Below, piece by piece: positions 35,192 through 45,016 of a stretch of DNA of 64,000 nucleotides. Source of the stretch: Salaquimonas pukyongi (GTDB lineage: Bacteria; Pseudomonadota; Alphaproteobacteria; Rhizobiales; Rhizobiaceae); NCBI RefSeq assembly GCF_001953055.1, contig NZ_CP019044.1:3079001-3143000 (forward strand), written 5' to 3'. Position numbers and translations under genes: made by a program. Under the pieces are notes generated by a model. That model made no database searches. It worked only from the letters and a program-made list of their open reading frames with translations, and was not told where the DNA came from. The first letter of the stretch is position 1, and the number at the start of each line of letters is the position of its first letter.

Positions 35192-35458
35192 TCAGAAGAC
35201 GTAGGTAACCAACAGATAAACCACCAGGGCAATCATGGCGATCCAGCCCAGTGTGCGGCCGATACGTTTTCCCAGAACCTCCACCGGGTCAGCATCTTCA
35301 CTGTTTCCGTCCTTGCCGGAGAGACCTTTGCGAAGAAGATCGGAGGTCCGGGCCATTGAGGAGGCTGCAACGGTTTCCGACTCGCGCTCGATGCGTTCCA
35401 GAATGCGCTTTGACTCCTCGGCGCGGGCATTATCCGTATTGGGCCGTTTGTTGGTCAT
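35192..35458 (-). CDS. Small membrane protein, conserved-looking
   Basis: An 88-residue protein with a charged, heptad-like region (EESKRILERIERESETV, about 13-30) and one C-terminal membrane helix (IGRTLGWIAMIALVVYLLVTYVF). Its C terminus would be periplasmic or buried. No family is named. It lies 17 bases ahead of pdxY on the same strand. Alternative starts at 35488 or 35539 are less likely. Confidence 0.7.
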   Translation of the reverse strand: MTNKRPNTDNARAEESKRILERIERESETVAASSMARTSDLLRKGLSGKDGNSEDADPVEVLGKRIGRTLGWIAMIALVVYLLVTYVF

Positions 35459-35796
35459 CGGGTCGCTCTCCAGTCTTGTGTCGGGCATCGGTTGCCGCTT
35501 TCCATGATGCCGTGATGAACGACAGCTGGCCGTTTCCATCCAATCCTACAGCATCCGGCGGGCAAAACGGAATCACTTGCCGTGAAGGCGCGGCCGGGTC
35601 GTTATGAAACCGGCAAGCAGGGGTCCTGACCGAAGTATTGTACGGTTTCATCTGCGGGATCAATTGAACCGCAGGTAGCTGGTGCAAAAAGCGTTTTCCT
35701 GCCATAGTTCCAATGGCCGCTGTTGCAGGAGGAACGCTGGCGGATCCCAGTTCAGGTAAACACAGCAGCATGGCTTCGGGGCGGGGAGGAAACTTG
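35459..35796. other. Divergent intergenic region
   Basis: 338 bases between the small membrane-protein gene and the transporter gene. An in-frame ATG at 35713 could extend the transporter by 28 residues without a ribosome-binding site, so I leave this as leader. No palindrome, riboswitch or strong promoter is recognised. Confidence 0.4.
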
Positions 35797-37224
35797 GTGT
35801 CAGAGGAAACGCCGGCAGTAACTGGCGGCAGAACGGGACGAGGCACCGGCGTGCCGAATTCGCCGAGAAAGGCTCCCAAGCGGGGTATTTTTGGCTGGAT
35901 GCTGTTCGATTGGGCGGCACAGCCTTTCTTTACCATCGTAACCACCTTCATATTCGGGCCCTATTTCGTCTCGCGTCTTGCAGAAGACCCCGCCCAGGGC
36001 CAGGCGGTCTGGACGTTCGGCATTGCCGCTGCCGGCCTGGTGATCGCCGTATTGTCGCCAATCCTCGGATCGATCGCCGATCAAACAGGCCCACGAAAAC
36101 CGTGGATTGCCATCTTTGCGGTCGTGAAGATCGCAGCGTTGTTTGCCCTGTGGAATGCCGAGCCGGGCGCCAATCTTTTCCTAATCGTGTCGATCTTTGC
36201 GCTGGCCATGGTATCGGCCGAGTTTTCGATTGTCTTCAATGACTCCATGCTGCCGCGCCTGGTTTCCAAGGAAGGAATAGGCCGGGTTTCCAACATTGCC
36301 TGGGGGCTTGGCTACCTCGGCGGGATGATCATGTTGATTGTCGTGGTGGCATTTCTGGCCGCAAGTCCGGATACCGGCAAGACGTTCCTGGGTTTCGATC
36401 CGCTGTTCGGCCTCGATCCGGCCAAAGCCGAAGGCGACCGGATTACCGGACCACTGTCAGCGGTGTGGTATTTCATTTTTGTCTTGCCGATGTTCCTGTT
36501 TACACCGGACAGTGGCGGCAGGCGGAAAATCAGCCAGGCGGTCAGCCGCGGCCTGACCGAACTCAAGACGACGCTTATCGAAGCAAGGCAGCGTGCAGGC
36601 ATTTTCCGGTTTCTGGTAGCCCGCATGATCTATCAGGACGGGGTCAATGCCCTGCTGGCGCTTGGCGGGGCGTTTGCCGCCTCGATGTTCGGCTGGCTGA
36701 CAGCAGAAATCGGCATTTTCGGGATCATCCTCAATATCGTGGCAATCCCCGGCTGTTTTGCGGCTGCCTGGCTCGACACCCGCTTCGGCTCGAAGTGGGT
36801 GGTGACGGTCTCCATCCTTCTCCTTTTCGTGGCGACCCTCGGTATTGTTTCAACAGGGCCCGGATACACGTTGTTCGGCCTGTTGGCCCTGCCCGGAGCA
36901 GACACGGGAGGCCTGTTCGGTACTCCCGCTGAAAAAGCCTACATTGCCTATGGCCTGCTGATTGGATTGGCTTTCGGTCCGGTGCAGGCTTCTTCGCGCT
37001 CCTGGCTTGCGCGCAGTGTTACCGAGGATGAAGCCGGCCGCTATTTCGGCCTGTACGCCTTTGCCGGCAGGGCGACAAGTTTTCTCGCGCCGTTTCTGAT
37101 CGGTGTCGTTACCTCGATCACCATATCCCAGCGCGCCGGCATGGCAGTCATTCTGATCTTCCTGCTGGTCGGCTTCCTGATCATCCGCACTACGCCCTAT
37201 CCGGCGGATAATCCGCAGGAGTAA
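35797..37224 (+). CDS. UMF1/Atg22-family MFS transporter
   Basis: A 475-residue transporter with about 11-12 membrane helices. FGWMLFDWAAQPFFTIVTTFIFGPYF at the N terminus is characteristic of the UMF1/Atg22-like branch of the MFS, and GSIADQTGPRKP is the loop 2-3 motif. Fungal Atg22 exports vacuolar amino acids; bacterial substrates are mostly unknown. The GTG at 35797 has GGAGGA six bases ahead. It is convergent with purH. Confidence 0.82.
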   Translation: MSEETPAVTGGRTGRGTGVPNSPRKAPKRGIFGWMLFDWAAQPFFTIVTTFIFGPYFVSRLAEDPAQGQAVWTFGIAAAGLVIAVLSPILGSIADQTGPRKPWIAIFAVVKIAALFALWNAEPGANLFLIVSIFALAMVSAEFSIVFNDSMLPRLVSKEGIGRVSNIAWGLGYLGGMIMLIVVVAFLAASPDTGKTFLGFDPLFGLDPAKAEGDRITGPLSAVWYFIFVLPMFLFTPDSGGRRKISQAVSRGLTELKTTLIEARQRAGIFRFLVARMIYQDGVNALLALGGAFAASMFGWLTAEIGIFGIILNIVAIPGCFAAAWLDTRFGSKWVVTVSILLLFVATLGIVSTGPGYTLFGLLALPGADTGGLFGTPAEKAYIAYGLLIGLAFGPVQASSRSWLARSVTEDEAGRYFGLYAFAGRATSFLAPFLIGVVTSITISQRAGMAVILIFLLVGFLIIRTTPYPADNPQE

Positions 37225-37227
37225 GGC

Positions 37228-38841
37228 CTAATGCCGGAAGTGGCGCATGCCGGTAAAGACCATGGCAATTCCGGCCTTGTTGGCTGCTGCGATGACTTCA
37301 TCGTCCCGCATGGAACCGCCGGGTTGAATAACCGCAATGGCGCCGGCCTCAACGGCCGAAAGCAGTCCGTCCGCAAAGGGGAAGAAGGCATCGGATGCGA
37401 CCACGCTGCCGATGGTTGCAGGCTCGCTTTCGCCCGCTGTTTCGGCCGCATCCAGTGCCTTGCGGGCGGCAATTCTTGAAGAATCGACCCGGCTCATCTG
37501 TCCGGCACCGATGCCGACGGTTGCGCCGTCTTTAACGTAGACGATCGCGTTGGACTTGACGTGTTTTGCGACACGGAAGGCAAACAGCATGTCGGCCAGT
37601 TCACGTTCGGTGGGCTGGCGCTCGGTAACCACCTTCAGATCATCGAGGCCGATACGGCCATTGTCACGGTTTTGAACCAGCAGGCCGCCGGATACTGTTT
37701 TCATCGCCATGCCGGGCGTTGCCGGATCGGCCAGGCCGTCTGTCACAAGCAGCCGCAGATTGGGCTTTTTTGCAAGAATTGCTTCGGCTTCCTTGCTCAC
37801 TGCCGGAGCGATGATGACCTCGGTGAAAATCTTGACGATTTCGCCAGCTGCCTCGGCATCCAGCTCACGGTTTGCAGCAACGATACCGCCAAAGGCTGAA
37901 ACCGTGTCGCAGGCATAGGCCTTGCGATAGGCATCGGCGAGGCTTTTTCCAACCGCCACACCGCAGGGATTGGCGTGTTTGATGATGGCGATGGCAGGCG
38001 TGTCCTTTGCAAACTCGCAGACCAGTTCAAAAGCCGCATCAGTGTCGTTGATGTTGTTGTAGGAAAGTTGCTTGCCCTGACACTGGCGGGCAGTGGCAAC
38101 GCCCGGGCGTTTTTCCTGACTGTGGTAGAAGGCGGCTTGCTGGTGGGGGTTTTCTCCGTAGCGCAGCACTTCCGCCCTTTTTCCGGAAAGCGAGATGATT
38201 TCCGGCAGGGGCTCGTTCATCTGGCCGGAAAACCATGACCCAATGGCAGAATCATAACGTGCGGTCATCGCATAGGCCCGCGCTGCCATCTTTTTGCGGA
38301 AGGAAAGACCGGTTGCACTTTCGCCGGTTTCCAATTGCCCGATCAGGTCGGGATAGTCTTCCGGGTTGGTGACAATCGTGACATAGGCGTGGTTTTTTGC
38401 GGCGGCGCGTATCATGGCAGGTCCGCCGATATCGATGTTCTCCACGGCATTTGCATAGTCTGCACCGGATGCAACCGTTTCCTCGAACGGATAAAGGTTG
38501 ACGATTACCAGATCGATCGGCTCGATCGAATGAACGTTCATCGCCTCACGGTGTTCTGAGTCGCCGCGGATTGCCAGCAATCCACCATGGATGGCCGGAT
38601 GCAGGGTTTTTACCCGGCCATCCATGATTTCGGGAAATCCGGTAACCTCGCTTACATCGGTAACCGGCAATCCGGCTGCCGCGAGTGCCTTGCTGGTCCC
38701 GCCCGTTGAGAGCAGTGTGATGCCCCTGGCGTGAAGCTGTTCTGCAAGCTCGATGATCCCGGTTTTGTCCGACACAGAGATCAGTGCGCGTTTTACCGGA
38801 ACCAGATCGGGTGCGGGGATGTTTTTGGCTTTGACAGACAT
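37228..38841 (-). CDS. purH: Bifunctional AICAR transformylase / IMP cyclohydrolase
   Basis: A 537-residue enzyme for the last two steps of IMP synthesis. The N-terminal cyclohydrolase domain starts [16 protein letters not shown]; the C-terminal transformylase domain has [10 protein letters not shown] and the final [10 protein letters not shown]...FTGMRHFRH. Length is complete. It ends four bases from the convergent transporter gene. It is the last of the rsmB, heparinase-like, purH series on this strand, an order common in Hyphomicrobiales. Confidence 0.96.
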   Translation of the reverse strand: MSVKAKNIPAPDLVPVKRALISVSDKTGIIELAEQLHARGITLLSTGGTSKALAAAGLPVTDVSEVTGFPEIMDGRVKTLHPAIHGGLLAIRGDSEHREAMNVHSIEPIDLVIVNLYPFEETVASGADYANAVENIDIGGPAMIRAAAKNHAYVTIVTNPEDYPDLIGQLETGESATGLSFRKKMAARAYAMTARYDSAIGSWFSGQMNEPLPEIISLSGKRAEVLRYGENPHQQAAFYHSQEKRPGVATARQCQGKQLSYNNINDTDAAFELVCEFAKDTPAIAIIKHANPCGVAVGKSLADAYRKAYACDTVSAFGGIVAANRELDAEAAGEIVKIFTEVIIAPAVSKEAEAILAKKPNLRLLVTDGLADPATPGMAMKTVSGGLLVQNRDNGRIGLDDLKVVTERQPTERELADMLFAFRVAKHVKSNAIVYVKDGATVGIGAGQMSRVDSSRIAARKALDAAETAGESEPATIGSVVASDAFFPFADGLLSAVEAGAIAVIQPGGSMRDDEVIAAANKAGIAMVFTGMRHFRH

Positions 38842-38991
38842 GGTTTGCAACAACCGGGTTTGCAGTGATTGGAAACTGGGTGGACGAGAGATCGCAGCCC
38901 GCAGATATCATGCACGCGGTAAAGCGGTAACCTTTGTTTGCACCAAGCGTGAGCCAATACACAGATTTGCGGCGTGTGGCCCTTAAACCGG

Positions 38992-40695
38992 CTACTGTGC
39001 CATCTGTTCGCGAATCAGGCGCCAGCGCACTTGAGGTGTTGCGTCGATTTCACCCTCAAGAACGATCTGGGTGGTCCGCCGGGCGCCTGAAACCGAAGCG
39101 AAGAAAACGCTTTCCTCAACTCTTGCGTCCCAATCATCGCAAATAAAACGCCACGAGCGCCCATTGCCGCACATCAGCAGAATGTCGGTACCTGCTGTAT
39201 GACCTGCGCTGACCGACGGATGAAGGTGAAACCGGATTGCAAAGCGGGCATTGGTGCTTTTGGCCAGCGGTTTTCCCTGACGTCCGGTGAACCGGTCGAT
39301 TGCCTCGATCCGGTTGCCGTCGCCAGCGAGCATCAGTTCGCGCTGGTGAAGAATGCCGAAGGAGCGGAGATAGCCGTCATGGCTGGCGGAAAAGCCGAGT
39401 TCGCCGGGACTTTCGATGCGCTTGTGGACTACCCGGCGTGGTGCGGAAACTAGCCAGTTGTCAAGCAGGTTCGCAAACCAGTTGCCGGCATATACCCTGG
39501 AGGACGATGTATCGTTGATCGTCACCGTGCTGTGGGCCGCGGTCGATCTTGCCAAACGGGCTGTCGAGTCCGATTTTCGGAAAGGTATGGCGCCGCAATT
39601 GACCACCAGTAGATTGTCGCCGCTCGACATTTCAAAGGCGAGGGCCCCGGCATGAGCACTTCTTGAAAGTCCGCGGCCAGGCGGGGCGGCGATATCTGCC
39701 AGCAGAACGGTGTCGCCAGCCGCCAGCCGCTGGTAGCCGCCGATGACCGTGGCGGATGCCATGGTTCCCGGACTGTCATCATATTGGAGCAGTGTTGCCA
39801 GGAGATCGCTTCTTGTGGCCGCCATTCCATTGAAGCGGCCCAGGGTACCGTCGCCAAGGATAAAGAACTTCATGGCAAGCATTAGCCGGTCGATGGCCGA
39901 TACCAGCGTAGGGGATGGTTCTATACCGGCACTCGCATGAGATTGGCGCAGTGGCAGCAACAGGCTGAGAAGATCAGGAATAACGGACGGATTTCTGGAA
40001 ACATGCATGCCATCCTCGCCCAGTTGCTCGGCGAGTTCGGCATCCAGCAATCTTGCCGACCGGTGTAGCTGCTGCTGCTGGCCGTCGACACAGATCGAGG
40101 CATAGGCCAATGCAATGCGCACCAGCAATCGCGGCAGACCCGGATCTGATACTGCATAGTTGTATTTTAGAAAGCGGATGTGAAAGCCGATTGATTTGAG
40201 CCATTGCTGATACTGGCGCGGGGTGATGGCCTCCAGAATGCCAACACTGTGGGAAAACCATGTAATCAGCCGCCGTGCGGCGGTTTCCGGTTCCCAGGCA
40301 ACGGAATGGGTACGGGAAAAGCGGTGGTTGAGCCAGTCGCCCAATAGCGCAGCGGCATTCTGTCTGGCCAGGGCGCTGCCATCGGCCTCCAGATGTCTGA
40401 ACCAGCCAAAGCCATGCAGTTCGCGCTGCCAGTTTTGCGGCGTGTCTTCCCTGATGAAGGGATCTCCGCCACCGGTTTCGACCAGCTTGCCGGCAAGAAA
40501 ATACCTTCCTGCGTAGATGTCCTGAGCGGTTGTCGGATCTGCCGTGCGCAGGTCCTTGGGTGCGATCAGCAGGCGGCCCGGGGTGGCAGCCGGCATCATG
40601 CGGTTCAGCAGCGGCGGTCCTGTGAACCGGTTGACTAGGCGTCTCGCCGCTTCGCCGATGGCGAGCCGTGCGGACGTGATCTCCTGGCTAAGCAC
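38992..40695 (-). CDS. Heparinase II/III-family protein
   Basis: A 567-residue protein with an alpha-helical N-terminal toroid-like half (WNREL-type helices, LRLGRRLI..) and a beta-rich C-terminal half typical of heparinase II/III: HAGALAFEMSSGDNLLVVNCG, HSTVTINDTSS and RFHLHPSVSAG. No signal peptide is seen. Despite the name, members in this position probably act on a different uronate-containing glycan; the substrate is not known. The start is a GTG. It sits between rsmB and purH. Confidence 0.85.
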   Translation of the reverse strand: MLSQEITSARLAIGEAARRLVNRFTGPPLLNRMMPAATPGRLLIAPKDLRTADPTTAQDIYAGRYFLAGKLVETGGGDPFIREDTPQNWQRELHGFGWFRHLEADGSALARQNAAALLGDWLNHRFSRTHSVAWEPETAARRLITWFSHSVGILEAITPRQYQQWLKSIGFHIRFLKYNYAVSDPGLPRLLVRIALAYASICVDGQQQQLHRSARLLDAELAEQLGEDGMHVSRNPSVIPDLLSLLLPLRQSHASAGIEPSPTLVSAIDRLMLAMKFFILGDGTLGRFNGMAATRSDLLATLLQYDDSPGTMASATVIGGYQRLAAGDTVLLADIAAPPGRGLSRSAHAGALAFEMSSGDNLLVVNCGAIPFRKSDSTARLARSTAAHSTVTINDTSSSRVYAGNWFANLLDNWLVSAPRRVVHKRIESPGELGFSASHDGYLRSFGILHQRELMLAGDGNRIEAIDRFTGRQGKPLAKSTNARFAIRFHLHPSVSAGHTAGTDILLMCGNGRSWRFICDDWDARVEESVFFASVSGARRTTQIVLEGEIDATPQVRWRLIREQMAQ

Positions 40696-40823
40696 TTAAC
40701 TGTTCCATTGGCCGCATTGAAATACCGGTTCGTCACCGGCCCTCTTCCCGTTTTCTCTTAACCTATTGAAGGATCAGATTGAACATCTGTCTTTATGCAG
40801 TGGGGACTTCTGCCGGAATGGCG

Positions 40824-42146
40824 TCAGATTCTTTTAAAACAGGCACAGAAAAATCCGTCCATTCCCGATTGTTCGCCGCTGTCCAGCTTAAGGTAGTGAA
40901 GCAGTGAGCGGAAATTCCCCTGCCCGTTGATGCATACTTCAAGCCCGGGCAGTGCATCCGCTGAAAGACGGATTGGCTCAAGCTGCGGGAAAGGGTGTGT
41001 TGCAACAAGATTCTCCCCCTCCGCTTTCAACAGGGAACAATTGGCATAGACAAGCACCCCGCCGGGCCGCAACAGGCCGGCGGCCTTGCCGATCATGGCA
41101 ACCTGGAGTGCGACAAGGCCGGACAGGTTCTCACCAGTGCTGTTCCAAAGAATATCAGGATGCCTGCGTATCGTTCCGGTAGCAGAACAAGGTGCGTCGA
41201 GTAATATTCCGTCGAACCCTGTTGCCGGTTCCCATTCCATCAAATCGCTGCAGACGACGTCAGCCTTAAGTCCGGTGCGCGCGAGATTTCCTTCAACGCG
41301 GGCAAGCCTGCGTGATGATATGTCAACTGCGGTTACATCGGCGCCCAGGCTGGCAAGCTGCATTGTCTTGCCGCCAGGTGCTGCACACAGATCAGCGATT
41401 TTCTTTCCGGCCAGGCCGCCGGCCATGCAATGATCGAGCAGCCGGACCGGCTGGGCCGCGGCGATATCCTGGACCCACCAGTTGCCCTGTTCATAGCCAG
41501 GCAGTTCGTGCACCGGCATGGTGCTAGTAAGCCGCCGGCTGGTTCCCGGCAGGTCAATGGCTTCGGCAAGCTTGGCGCCAATCCCGGGCTTGCCGTTGAT
41601 ATCGAGGGTTGGTTCGAAACCAAACTGCCGTCCCATCGCCCGGGTTTTTTCCTTGCCATGGTCGTGCTGCAGTTGTTTTGCCAGCCAGGGCGGAAAAGGG
41701 GAAACCGTTTCCGTCTGCTGTTTCAACGCATCCAGTTGGCTGGCAGCCTTTCGCAGCACTGCATTGGCAAAGCCGCGAAACCGCCGGGTTGCAGGATTGT
41801 TGCCGACAAGGGAGACGGCAATGTTTACAGCCGCCTGATCCGGGACTTTCATGAATGCCATCTGGGCAAGGGCTGTCTCCAAAACTGCAAGAAGATGGGT
41901 GGCGCGCCTTGGCGGCGGTCTGTCCCAGCATTTGGCAAGCATCGCCTGAAGGCGGCAACGGTGGCGGAGGGTTGCAAGCGTGATGGCCCTGGCCAGGCCC
42001 TGATCTGCCGCGTCCAGGGCAAGATAGGGGCGATATCCTTTCTGGGCATCGACAAGGTCATCAAAACTTGCCCGCTTGCCGGCAACAAGCGCCAGCATGC
42101 CGGCAGCTGCCTGTCTGCTTTTTGCTCCCTTGACATCTTCCCGCAT
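40824..42146 (-). CDS. rsmB: 16S rRNA cytosine-C5 methyltransferase (RsmB)
   Basis: A 440-residue enzyme that methylates C967 of 16S rRNA. The N-terminal NusB-like helical domain (RQAAAGMLALV...) is followed by the SAM-dependent domain with DLCAAPGGKTMQLA, the D-x-x catalytic loop DAPCSATGTIRRHPD and the conserved first cysteine in YANCSLLKAEGE. The ATG at 42146 starts the NusB region. It is divergent from the SDHAF4-like gene, about 140 bases apart. Confidence 0.92.
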   Translation of the reverse strand: MREDVKGAKSRQAAAGMLALVAGKRASFDDLVDAQKGYRPYLALDAADQGLARAITLATLRHRCRLQAMLAKCWDRPPPRRATHLLAVLETALAQMAFMKVPDQAAVNIAVSLVGNNPATRRFRGFANAVLRKAASQLDALKQQTETVSPFPPWLAKQLQHDHGKEKTRAMGRQFGFEPTLDINGKPGIGAKLAEAIDLPGTSRRLTSTMPVHELPGYEQGNWWVQDIAAAQPVRLLDHCMAGGLAGKKIADLCAAPGGKTMQLASLGADVTAVDISSRRLARVEGNLARTGLKADVVCSDLMEWEPATGFDGILLDAPCSATGTIRRHPDILWNSTGENLSGLVALQVAMIGKAAGLLRPGGVLVYANCSLLKAEGENLVATHPFPQLEPIRLSADALPGLEVCINGQGNFRSLLHYLKLDSGEQSGMDGFFCACFKRI

Positions 42147-42287
42147 GGGCAAACCTTGCATTATGCCTGTTCAGCGCGTTGTATGGGATGAAAGCAGCCG
42201 GATTGAAAGGTGTATGTTGATCCGGTGCAAAACAATGCAAATGCAGAAAAATGAAGCACCAAATTGCAGGGCGGAAAGGACACCGCA

Positions 42288-42500
42288 ATGAAGCCGGACG
42301 ATCAAGGCGGGGCCGATTCAGAGGGCCAGCGGGACGAAGATCTGCCGGAAGCTGCCAGACGCGCCCTTGAAGAAGCGCAGGCACGCAGAAAAGCAGCTGA
42401 CAAAGCCGCCGCCGCGCCAAAGGAAATCAATGGCCGGAACGGCCCCGATCCGGCCCGCTATGGCGATTGGGAGAAAAAGGGTATTGCGATCGATTTTTGA
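42288..42500 (+). CDS. DUF1674 protein, succinate dehydrogenase assembly factor 4-like
   Basis: A 70-residue protein with a charged, disordered-looking N terminus (RRALEEAQARRKAADKAA) and the strongly conserved C-terminal GPDPARYGDWEKKGIAIDF, the DUF1674/SDHAF4 signature. The mitochondrial homologue aids assembly of succinate dehydrogenase by protecting its flavinated subunit; that function is extrapolated here. GGAAAGGA precedes the start. It is 17 bases from the convergent cpdR gene. Confidence 0.9.
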   Translation: MKPDDQGGADSEGQRDEDLPEAARRALEEAQARRKAADKAAAAPKEINGRNGPDPARYGDWEKKGIAIDF

Positions 42501-42517
42501 GATCGCCCGCCAGCGTG

Positions 42518-42883
42518 TCAGGCTGCCAGCGCCTCGCTCACCCGCTTGCGGATTTCAGGCAGTGTAAACGGTTTTTGCACCACATCGATGACGACGCTGG
42601 AAAGGCTTTCGGCGCGTTCGCGCTGATTGGCAAAGCCTGTCATCATCAGGATTTTCTGCCCCGTTTGTGCCCTGGCAATGGAATGACTCATCTCGATGCC
42701 GTCCATCAGCGGCATCTGGATGTCTGTCAGAACAAGGTCGAACCCATCCTTGCTGGCGATGAAAAGTTCGAGGCCTTCCTCGCCGTTTTCCGCTTTCACC
42801 ACACCGTGACGGTCGGTTTCCAGTGCGCGGGCCACAAACTCCCGCACCGAATCGTCATCTTCCACCAGCAGAATGTTCGCCAC
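42518..42883 (-). CDS. cpdR: Single-domain response regulator CpdR
   Basis: A 121-residue receiver domain with no output domain. It has the acidic pocket EDDD at the start, phospho-acceptor D54 in LTDIQMPLMDG, T in LMMTGFANQRERA and K in VVQKPFTLPEI. The sequence is typical of CpdR, which in its unphosphorylated form helps ClpXP degrade CtrA and other proteins at the cell pole. It lies one base from hpt, likely on one transcript. A CtrA-type box lies 1.4 kb away in front of ftsE. Confidence 0.9.
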   Translation of the reverse strand: MANILLVEDDDSVREFVARALETDRHGVVKAENGEEGLELFIASKDGFDLVLTDIQMPLMDGIEMSHSIARAQTGQKILMMTGFANQRERAESLSSVVIDVVQKPFTLPEIRKRVSEALAA

Positions 42884-43426
42884 TTATGCATCTCCCGTTA
42901 CGACGCCGACAAAAGGTAGCTCTCTGAAGGCGTGCCCCACATCCATGCCATATCCGACAACAAACTTGTCGGGGCATTCAAATCCCACGAAATCCGCATC
43001 GATTTCCGCCTTGCGCCGAATAGTCTTGTCCAGCAAGGCAATGATCGCCACGCGATTGGCCCCGCGTTCAAGCATGAGGTCGCGGGTGAATTTCAATGTA
43101 TTTCCCGATTCCAGAATATCGTCGATCAAGATGATGTCGCGTCCTTCGACCTCCGATTCCACATCCCTCAACAGACGCAATTCACCGGCCTGGGTCCCCG
43201 CGCCATAGCTCGACACCGAAATGAACTCCACTTCCGGTGCCATGCCGGCGCGGTGAAAGGCACGAATGAGATCGGCGGCAAACACGAACGATCCCTTCAG
43301 GATGGAGACCACCAATATGTTCTTCAGTTCGCTCAAGGCAACTTCCTCGGCGAGTTCTGTGATTCGCCGGTCGATGTCCTCAGCGCTGAAAAGAACTTCA
43401 ATCTTCTTGTTTCGTACGATGGGCAT
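42884..43426 (-). CDS. hpt: Hypoxanthine phosphoribosyltransferase
   Basis: A 180-residue purine-salvage enzyme that joins hypoxanthine or guanine to PRPP. The PRPP-binding loop is ILIDDILESGNTL, and the flexible loop and the VGYGMDVGHAFRELPFVG tail are present. It lies next to cpdR on the same strand and nine bases downstream of the DUF3426-like gene. Confidence 0.94.
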   Translation of the reverse strand: MPIVRNKKIEVLFSAEDIDRRITELAEEVALSELKNILVVSILKGSFVFAADLIRAFHRAGMAPEVEFISVSSYGAGTQAGELRLLRDVESEVEGRDIILIDDILESGNTLKFTRDLMLERGANRVAIIALLDKTIRRKAEIDADFVGFECPDKFVVGYGMDVGHAFRELPFVGVVTGDA

Positions 43427-43435
43427 CAGGTTCTC

Positions 43436-44164
43436 TTATCGGGAAGTGGAGTTTGCCGTGTTTGCGCCGGCGGCTGGCCTGGTGAAAGCGACAGCCGTGC
43501 GGGCACGTCCGGAGACGTCGATCGATGAGGTGACGAAACGCAGTTTGCCATCCGGCTTGATGCTGCCTGCGCCGGTGCGATGCTGCCAGCTCTGGACAAT
43601 GCGGCCGTTCCCATCGAGAAGCTGAACAACCACATCGCCCGGCGTCTGGTTTTCACCGGCAGTGTTGCGAATCTCGCCAAACACCGTGACCACTGACGAG
43701 CCGGATTTCACGATCCGGGTCATGGAAACATCCGCAACGGCCAACTTCCCCAGCCCGGAGGCCGGATTAATCGATGCAGTGGTCACCGGATCGATGGCTG
43801 CCTGTTCGAGGTTTTCCGTCATGGCGATGAATCCGGTGGGAATCGTGACTGCAAGGGTGAAAACCGCAACCACCCCGGCGATGGTGCGGGTCAGTGGTAC
43901 CGATGTGCTGAGGTCGCCCGCGGCCATTGCGGCTTCCTGTGTTCCGCTTTGTGACTCGGAGCGCCTGGCAGCGAAGAAGTCGCCGGTGATGGCGCTGGTT
44001 ATGCGTCTTTGGCCCGAAAAGTCCGGCTTTGGCTGGTGGTCCTGAAACCGGCCGGCTCCACCTGATTCAGCAAGGCGATGGCCGGAGTCAGCCGGCGTGT
44101 GTTCTGAGCCGGCAGGGAGCGGTTCATGATCGATGGTCCTGATCTGCCTGTGATGCCTTTTCAT
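43436..44164 (-). CDS. DUF3426-like membrane protein without zinc ribbon
   Basis: A 242-residue protein: a hydrophilic, basic N-terminal 95 residues, one membrane helix (about 95-118, TRTIAGVVAVFTLAVTIPTGFIAM), and a periplasmic immunoglobulin-like end (VFGEIRNTAGENQTPGDVVVQLLDGNG). The C-terminal part and its place opposite ftsE match the MJ0042/DUF3426 proteins of Hyphomicrobiales, which normally start with a zinc ribbon; no cysteine pairs are seen here. The start could lie at 44227 instead, but that adds no zinc ribbon. It is nine bases from hpt. Confidence 0.65.
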   Translation of the reverse strand: MKRHHRQIRTIDHEPLPAGSEHTPADSGHRLAESGGAGRFQDHQPKPDFSGQRRITSAITGDFFAARRSESQSGTQEAAMAAGDLSTSVPLTRTIAGVVAVFTLAVTIPTGFIAMTENLEQAAIDPVTTASINPASGLGKLAVADVSMTRIVKSGSSVVTVFGEIRNTAGENQTPGDVVVQLLDGNGRIVQSWQHRTGAGSIKPDGKLRFVTSSIDVSGRARTAVAFTRPAAGANTANSTSR

Positions 44165-44269
44165 TGCCTGTCTCATGCCCGGTGAAACCTGGACCGGGTG
44201 CCCACCACATGGATACCCGCGAATCACCGTCCAAATTCAATTTTCCAAAGACTGACTATCGCCCAATCC

Positions 44270-44284
44270 TTAACGTATTGTTAA
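44270..44284. promoter_or_regulatory. Candidate CtrA box in front of ftsE
   Basis: A perfect TTAACGTATTGTTAA lies in the divergent region between ftsE (start 73 bases downstream) and the DUF3426-like gene. A further TTAA half-site follows at 44291-44294, and a GANTC site (methylated by CcrM in this group) lies at 44221-44225. This fits cell-cycle control of ftsEX, but binding is not shown. Confidence 0.6.
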
Positions 44285-44356
44285 CCATGATTAACGCACA
44301 AACGCCGCAGGCAGCGCCCAGCGGGTCCGGGGCGCGAAAATGGACGGAGCAGAACG

Positions 44357-45016
44357 GTGATTCAGTTCGAAAATGTCGGATTGCGCTACGGGCTGGGACC
44401 TGAGGTTCTGAGCGATCTGACTTTCGATGTCAGGGCCAACTCGTTCCAGTTTTTGACAGGTCCCTCCGGTGCGGGAAAGACAAGCCTGTTGCGGCTGATG
44501 CTGATGTCGCTGAGACCGACGCGGGGGGTGGTTCGCCTGTTTGGCCGCGAGGCCACCGGCATTCCGCGCAACGACATGCCGAACCTGCGCCGCAAGATCG
44601 GTGTTGTATTCCAGGATTTTCGTCTGCTCGGACACCTGACGACTTACGAGAATGTTGCCCTTCCCCTTCGTGTCAGGGGAAAGGAGGAAGCCAGCTACCG
44701 CACCGATGTCACCGAACTGCTCAAATGGGTGGGGCTGGGTGAACGGATGCATGTATTACCGCCGGTTCTTTCAGGTGGGGAAAAACAACGGGCGGCGATT
44801 GCCCGTGCGCTGATCGATCAGCCGGAAATTCTGCTGGCGGACGAGCCGACCGGCAATGTGGACCCTCCCATGGCGCGGCGGCTGCTACGCCTCTTTATCG
44901 AACTCAACCGGTCGGGCACGGCGGTGGTCATCGCCACCCATGATCTGGCCCTCATGGATCAGTACGAGGCGCGGCGGCTGGTGCTGACCGATGGCAGGTT
45001 ACATGTCTATGACTGA
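44357..45016 (+). CDS. ftsE: Cell-division ATP-binding protein FtsE
   Basis: A 219-residue ABC ATPase. Walker A is GPSGAGKTS (35-43), the signature LSGGEKQR (138-145) and Walker B ILLADE (158-163), with the FQDFRLL Q-loop region. With FtsX it couples ATP use to regulation of septal peptidoglycan hydrolysis. Its stop overlaps the ftsX start region by 14 bases, so translation is coupled. The CtrA-type box lies upstream. Confidence 0.95.
   Translation: MIQFENVGLRYGLGPEVLSDLTFDVRANSFQFLTGPSGAGKTSLLRLMLMSLRPTRGVVRLFGREATGIPRNDMPNLRRKIGVVFQDFRLLGHLTTYENVALPLRVRGKEEASYRTDVTELLKWVGLGERMHVLPPVLSGGEKQRAAIARALIDQPEILLADEPTGNVDPPMARRLLRLFIELNRSGTAVVIATHDLALMDQYEARRLVLTDGRLHVYD

Noticed and set aside
42486-42506. 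GCGATC/GATCGC hairpin between the DUF1674 gene and cpdR
   Set aside because: Short stem inside the end of the coding sequence with no T-run; not a credible terminator.
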